DNA of 64,000 nucleotides from Chelonoidis abingdonii. Taxonomy: Eukaryota > Chordata > Testudines > Testudinidae. Location of the stretch: NCBI RefSeq assembly GCF_003597395.2, contig NC_133790.1, positions 24,662,200-24,726,199 of the forward strand, in the 5' to 3' direction. Within the stretch, counting starts at the first letter, position 1. Every line of letters starts with the position of its first letter. Positions 58,633-64,000 of the stretch are shown here, piece by piece. Both the position numbers and the translations under genes were made by a program. Below the pieces are notes generated by a model. It ran no database searches. It worked only from the letters and a program-made list of their open reading frames with translations, and had not been told where the DNA came from.

Positions 58633-61600
58633 GGGCCCTGCACTGCCATACATAGCTCCTCTGGAGCTCCCTCTGCAATTGGCTTGTAGAATGTTCTTGG
58701 GGTTCACCCCTGACCTGGGGGCAGGAGGAGGGAACACCCCCCAGGGGGTGAAACCATTGCATCCCTCTTAATGGTGTTGGATATCCTTGTGCTTGGATAA
58801 GGGCTCTTCTCCCCTGCAGCGTGGCTGCTCCCTCGACCACAGCCTGTGGCCAAGTCTGAATTTGTGTGTACACCAGCAGCTGTGGGTGTTGCAAGTCTGG
58901 GCTTGTGACTTCCCTGTAGAACGGGGAGATGGGAGGGGGTTGTTCACACCAACTCTAAATTCCCACCAGAAGCTTTTCTAAGCAGCAAATCTATACCTGT
59001 GAGGTAGCTGTGCCCATGCAAACCCCATGTAGGGGTGCCAGCATGAAGTGGGGTTTACACTAGTGTTGCTTAACTGGTTAATTACTGAATGAAACTGTGC
59101 TTCTGCACACTCCCATTTACCTGGTAAAGCTGCATTGCTGGAACCTTGCTTTGCACCAGTGCAATGTAACTATGAGGATGTAATGCCACTGGTGTGTACT
59201 GGTGAACCCCCCACACCCATGCACTCAAGGAGGAGCTCCCCTCCCAGATTTGCCCAGATACAAGTGAGATCAGCCGTCCAGCCAAAGTAGTGAAAGCAGC
59301 TGGGAAAGGTGAACTCATGCCTGACATTTCCCTCCAAGCACAAGTCTCTTTACCATGGTTAACTCCCTAAATCCAAGCCTCTCTCATGTCTCTGCCCTCC
59401 TTCCCTTTGGCATTTCGGCTAATTCTTCCCGATATTTGTCCAAGTGTATTGATTCTTCCCCTTGGAGCCCACTGCCGGACTTGAAATGTAAAAGGCTCCT
59501 AGCATTGTCATTGCTTAAATACCTTCTGCTTTTAAAGCCTTCTGCAAACAAATACCATTCACCCTCAGTGAGAGCACCGAGCCCAGAAAATAGCAAGGAC
59601 GCCGTCTATGTGTTCCTGTCCTTGTGCTGCCTGGATGTGCGGCTCCTGAACAGTTTTGCACATGGGGAGCAGACATAATGAGCATCAAGTATTCTGCTGC
59701 CGTGGCATTTTGCATGCTGAAAATGCTCAGTATCCTTTGCTTCCTAGGATCCAACATAGGTACCCTCTGAATATCCCAGTACTTGACTGCGAGAAGGCAG
59801 AAGCGCTGCTGCTGTTGCTTGTGCTCTGATTACTTAGGGACACATGTTGGCGGGGATGAGGGGAAATGCTGGAGGGTCAGGAGATAGTGGACAAGGAGAG
59901 GTGCTTTCTAGCGGTCTGAAAACAGCAGTGAAAACCGAGAACTGCTGAATTCTGTTCCTTGCTCTGACAATGACATTCTCTCTGCTGGGCAATTCACTTA
60001 ATCTCTGAGCCTCACTCTTCCTATCTGAAAAACCAGAGGTGATGATCCTTGCTGAGCTTCCAGGTGATGGTGAATTAGCTAATCCGCGACTAGCACTTTA
60101 GAAACACCTAGTACCCTAAGTGCTAACTAGTATTACTGCAGCGGCGTTTCTGGGGGACAATATCAAATCTCAGCTGTGTTTTTCTGTACTCAGTCACCAC
60201 AGAGAGGGCAGTAATTAGGCACATTGACATTCTCCCCAGTATTGTATTGGTGCTATAAATGTCATTCTTTACAATAAACTAGAGGCAAAGGAGGATGGCC
60301 CCCTTCTGAAAGCCGGCACCTGCTGGGTGGGAGGGAGCCAGTCTTAGGAGGCAGTGTCAGTCCTCCTGGTGAGTAACAGTGTTGGAAACTCTGAGCCATT
60401 TTCTACATTTTCAGGGCACCCAGATGGCTCCCAAAGTCAGGTGGAATCCAGCAAATTGTTTCGGCTAAAAAGATAGAGCTTCCTCCCACCCCCAAAATGT
60501 CAAAGACTTTGTTTTAGATGTTTCCAAAGTGAGCTGTTTGGAACTGACATTTTCAAAACTTTTCATTTGACCTGAACAAAATATATTTTTTGTTTGGGTG
60601 CAAGAAACTGAAACAATTCAGTTTTGGTTTGAAACCAACTTATTTTTCCCACCCCCAGATGTTTTCAGTTTAACCACTGAAACGAAAAACCAATTATTCA
60701 GTCCACCTAGTGCCTTGTATTAACAGTAAATCCCATGGTGCAATGGTCCCCATTACATCCCTGGTGAATTGAAGTCAGTGGAATTACACCAGGCATTAAT
60801 CTGGCCCAGAGTCTTTTTACATATTTTCATCTTACTTGTACGTCCAACAGCCTCTAGTGCTGCATTTCAGCTGAGCCGTGGGAAACAGCTAGGTCCCCAC
60901 TGCTACCATGCATACGTTCACCTTACTGTTCCAGGGTGTTGTGCTGGGCCAGCCAGGGTCACTGGTCCTCGTTCTGGGGGCAGAATAGTTGTGAGGAAAG
61001 GAAAGCAGATGCAGTTAATGAAGGAAAAGCAAACCAACCTCCTGTAGCTGGTACAATGGTTTCTGGGGCCAGGCCTGCTGGGTGAGCGCTGTTGGCACGC
61101 AGGTTCTTGATTCTTGGGTGAGAAGGGGCTGGGGGAACATTGACACTGCAGCATGCCCTGCCCTGAGAGGGAAGGTAGATCTGGCATCCCTGAGGAGCAC
61201 AGCCAGCTTATAGGTCGTTAATTGGGTATGCAGGGAGTCCTGGCCAGATGGGAGTCACCTGCTGCCAGTCAAGCTTGCTGCCAACTCTTTTGTTTTTTTT
61301 CCTTTGCTTCAGGCAACTGTCTGTATTCCCCTGATCACTCCAGGAGAGATCCCTGCAAAGCTGTTGCTTCTGGGCTTCTCCAACCCCATGGCCCAGGAGA
61401 GCGCACAGATCCCTGGTAACAAGAGAGGGAAAAGACACACATAATTGGGGGCATCTTTGTTCTTCTGTGCAGCCCTCTCCAGGCATTGCCTGATTTGCTT
61501 TTAACTGGTGCAGCTGGTGTGGTTCCTACCGCTAACGATGGGAGGGTGCTCCGCAGTGGAATGGATCTCTGCCGTAGGAGGTTTGCCTGCTAACTGACGA

Positions 61601-61849
61601 CCCTTTCCCACTGCTCTGTTTAACTTTGTCCCTCCACATTCTGCTCATGCGTGTGTTATTCTCACTCTAGAGGGTGGCAGTGTCTGATTTCTGTATTTGC
61701 ACTGAGCTGCTCCGCTCCTCTGTGTCTCTTCACAGTCTCTTGTGTAATGCCCCAGCTGGTGTTTCGAAGGCCAGGTTGTGAAAGTCAGGCCTGGGAACAG
61801 TTCTGGGACAGAGAGAGGGCCAGTAAGTGGAAATTGGAGCAAATATTGG
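58633..61849. other. Intron 3 stretch
   Basis: Contains AT-rich text near 60520-60700 with repeated AAACTGAAAC/GTTTCAGTTT-like segments, and a GACTTCA-type motif near 60771. No exon recognised. Confidence 0.4.
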
Positions 61850-62105
61850 CAGATCTCATGATTTTATGGCAAGATTTATGACATTGTATGGTTATCTTAA
61901 AGTGCCAGCTCCTGGAGTCATGTGAACATAGGAGAATCTCAGCTTTCATTGACAAATGTAAGTTTCTAGCTCTTGTGGTTGCAGAGCGGCACTTGAAAGC
62001 ATGGCCAGCGTGCACCCCAGGGCTTCATAAACCAGATGGCAAAGAAAGAGCCCAGAGGTATTTCATAAAAGTCATGAGTCTGAAGCCAATCTCATGATTT
62101 TGGGC
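61850..62105 (+). repeat. Dispersed repeat copy C (AGCTCCTGGAGTCATGTG family)
   Basis: Bounded by TCTCATGATTTT at 61855 and again at 62090, with AGCTCCTGGAGTCATGTG at 61908-61925 (exact complement of 23124-23141). The most complete of three copies. Confidence 0.6.
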
Positions 62106-62337
62106 AGGGCTGACTCCTGATGGAACCTTTGGGAGGTGCAGCACCAAGTTAGGATTATCTGGGGAGGATCAGGAGGCTAGGACAGAGGTAGGAGGAGACA
62201 GGAAACTGGGTAAGGAGTGACTTGGTTGGAGGGCCAAGAAGAAGTTGGCTTTAGTACAGTGTTTTGGCTAGAGTCAGGGGGAAGTAGGAAGCAGGGAGCC
62301 CAGATGGGAGAATACTAGATCTGTTAAGAGAATCAGG

Positions 62338-62575
62338 TAGTGTGGCCTAGTGGATCGAACGCAGGACTGGAACTCAGGTGACTTGGGTTCTATTCCTGGC
62401 GTTGCCACTGACCTGCTAGGTCACCTTGGTCAACTCCCCCTCCCTCTCTTGTCTGGTGTGTTTGGGAGAGGGACAGTCATTAACTCTGTACAATTCTTTA
62501 CATGTACAGCGCCAAGCATGGCAAGGCTGGGATATTGATCAGGGCTTCTGGGGGCTACAGTAATGCAAACAAACA
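62338..62575 (+). repeat. tRNA-derived SINE (MIR-like)
   Basis: Head GTGTGGCCTAGTGGATCGAA, then CAGGTGACTTGGGTTCTATTC (B-box-like), a core with TGACCTGCTAGGTCACCTTGG, and tail TACAGCGCCAAGCATGGCA then GGGGGCTACAGTAATGCAAA. Complete head-to-tail organisation of an ancient tRNA-SINE. Confidence 0.75.
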
Positions 62576-64000
62576 GTGTGGATGAGGGTTTCAACTGTTG
62601 GAGTAGGCAAAGGGCAGATATTTTATCTTATAGGAGACATTTTTCTGTTCTCACCTTTGTTACCTTCCTCATATAGCCTCCGAGTCAAACCTCCCTCCGT
62701 TTCTTGTAACCTTCTCCCAGAGCACCTTGCTTCACACACACAGCTGGACCTGACCCTGCGAGGTGCCAAGTCCTCTTCTCTTCTGGCTGGAGGGTGTCCA
62801 ACCACCACTTCTCAGGCCTGCCCTCCCCCCACACTCCGGGCAGGTGCAAGCTCTCTGATTTAGCCTAGAGTCCTCCACCAAAGTGGGGTCCTGTTGTGCT
62901 GTACAGGTGTGTGTATATGTACATGCGTGTGCATGCACACAGAGGGTCCCTGCCATGATAAGCTTAGGCTAAGGCAGATGAACGTGATGCACTGCCCAAA
63001 GTCACATGGTGGCTTTTCTGGTGCCGAGATCCGTGTGGGAAGGGCTGGTGCAGGACACGGGGGAGTGGGAGGGGGGTGTTAGGAAGGTGCCTGATGCCTG
63101 GGAACTGACAGGACATACCCAGTATGTCCCAATAGGAGACACAGACAAAGGGGGGCCGTGGCAGAACATGGGGCTGGAGTGTTCAGGCTGCAGGGGAGTT
63201 TTGCAGGGTCCTGAGGGTGAGGAGTTGGGACAGTGTGTGGGGAGGGAGGGGAAGCTGGGGCAAACAATGAACTGCACTAGGGCTGGGAGTTTTTGAAGGA
63301 GCCCAAGAGAGGTGGGGTCTGAATCTTGCTGGATTTTGGTAGGATTTGGGCATCAAGCTCCCTTCAGCTCAGTTGGGAATCCCAGCCCAGGAAGTCAGTT
63401 TGATCCCTTCAGGTCTTCTGATGTTCAGCTTAGTTATCTGGCCTGGCAGAGCCCAGGGTCAGGGCCAGAGAGTGACAGCATCGGCTCCTGGAGCAGTCCA
63501 CGTGATCACACAGGTGTGGAGAAGCTAATCTCCCTCCCGCATTGTGGGCAACAGCCACTATCACGCAGAGGCCCTGAGTGTCCTTTAGCAGCTGGCAAGC
63601 AGGATGCCATTAGCGGACCTGCATGCTGAGCGGAGTGGGCAGAGGGCTGTCTCTCATTCAGGAGTGCCTGACTCCATACCTGGGCCTTCAGCACCGCAGT
63701 GCAGCCCTGTACCCCATCAACGTAAGGAGTGACTCCGCTAGCTGGTAGCAGTAATAAGCTGTTATGCCCTAGTGGAGCAGATGCTAGAGGGGCATGTGAT
63801 ACACTTCACCGGTGCTTGCCCGGTGGCAATGCTGTCCTGCTTCCTCCTTGGTGGGGAGTTTACTGTTCCCAGCCCAAACACTTGGGCTGAGCAGTGATTC
63901 TCTGCTCCCCCAGCTGTGATCCCGCTTTCTCCCCCTCTGGTGCTTTGCATGTAATTAGGTGTGAACTAATGAAGATGCAAATAGCTTTGCTCAGTGAAGT
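62576..64000. other. Intron 3 end stretch
   Basis: No exon recognised. A pair of inverted octamer-like sites with homeodomain cores lies at 63944-63982. Confidence 0.4.

Larger units (their letters stand above)
53984..64000 (+). other. KSR2: KSR2 intron 3 (partial, at least 10 kb)
   Basis: Begins GTGAGG and continues past the window edge. Repeats inside are listed separately. No further KSR2 exon is recognised. Confidence 0.85.

Noticed and set aside
62334..62575. Possible functional tRNA gene
   Set aside because: Head has tRNA-like boxes but lacks a foldable cloverleaf and continues into a SINE core and tail.
53984..64000. KSR2 exon 4 in the remaining sequence
   Set aside because: No frame matching the NLSKQDW segment flanked by splice sites was found; the gene appears to continue past the window.

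Overview
The window is vertebrate nuclear DNA, most likely from a turtle or another non-avian sauropsid. The grounds are split coding exons with GT-AG introns, several 5'-truncated CR1 LINE copies, hAT-type MITEs, tRNA-derived SINE and MIR-like relics, and Penelope-like element insertions whose ends carry hammerhead-ribozyme-like motifs. There is no prokaryotic organisation, and nearly all long open frames are chance or repeat-derived.

The one recognisable gene is KSR2 (kinase suppressor of Ras 2), plus strand, of which only the 5' part is present. Three coding exons are visible: exon 1 (11883-12062, starting at the ATG), exon 2 (45342-45482) and exon 3 (53833-53983). Together they encode about 157 residues, the N-terminal CA1 coiled-coil/SAM-like region. 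Intron 1 is 33.3 kb, intron 2 is 8.35 kb, and intron 3 runs past the window end; the cysteine-rich and kinase-like domains lie beyond it. The presumed promoter is a CpG-rich block at about 10.86-11.53 kb. It is preceded by a C-rich minisatellite and followed by a 328-base assembly gap flanked by poly-G, directly before the start codon.

Layout: 1-10.3 kb is AT-rich intergenic DNA with a frameshifted coding relic of unknown origin (5.0-5.6 kb), a hAT MITE with perfect 8-bp target duplication (6.0-6.3 kb), a Penelope-like insertion with 13-bp target duplication (7.2-7.7 kb), a possible LINE endonuclease relic and a hammerhead-like repeat end (10.2 kb). 10.3-12.1 kb is the KSR2 5' region and exon 1. 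12.1-45.3 kb is intron 1, with CR1 copies, hAT and other MITEs, a decayed non-CR1 reverse-transcriptase relic (33.8-35.2 kb) and an inverted tRNA-like pair (35.5 kb). 45.3-54.0 kb holds exons 2 and 3 and intron 2, with a second Penelope-like insertion (10-bp target duplication) that keeps the end of a GIY-YIG endonuclease frame. 54.0-64.0 kb is intron 3 with CR1, MITE and SINE relics.

The most interesting signal is the Penelope-like pair: inverted terminal arms, clean target duplications, and near-consensus hammerhead cores, in one copy intact on both arms.
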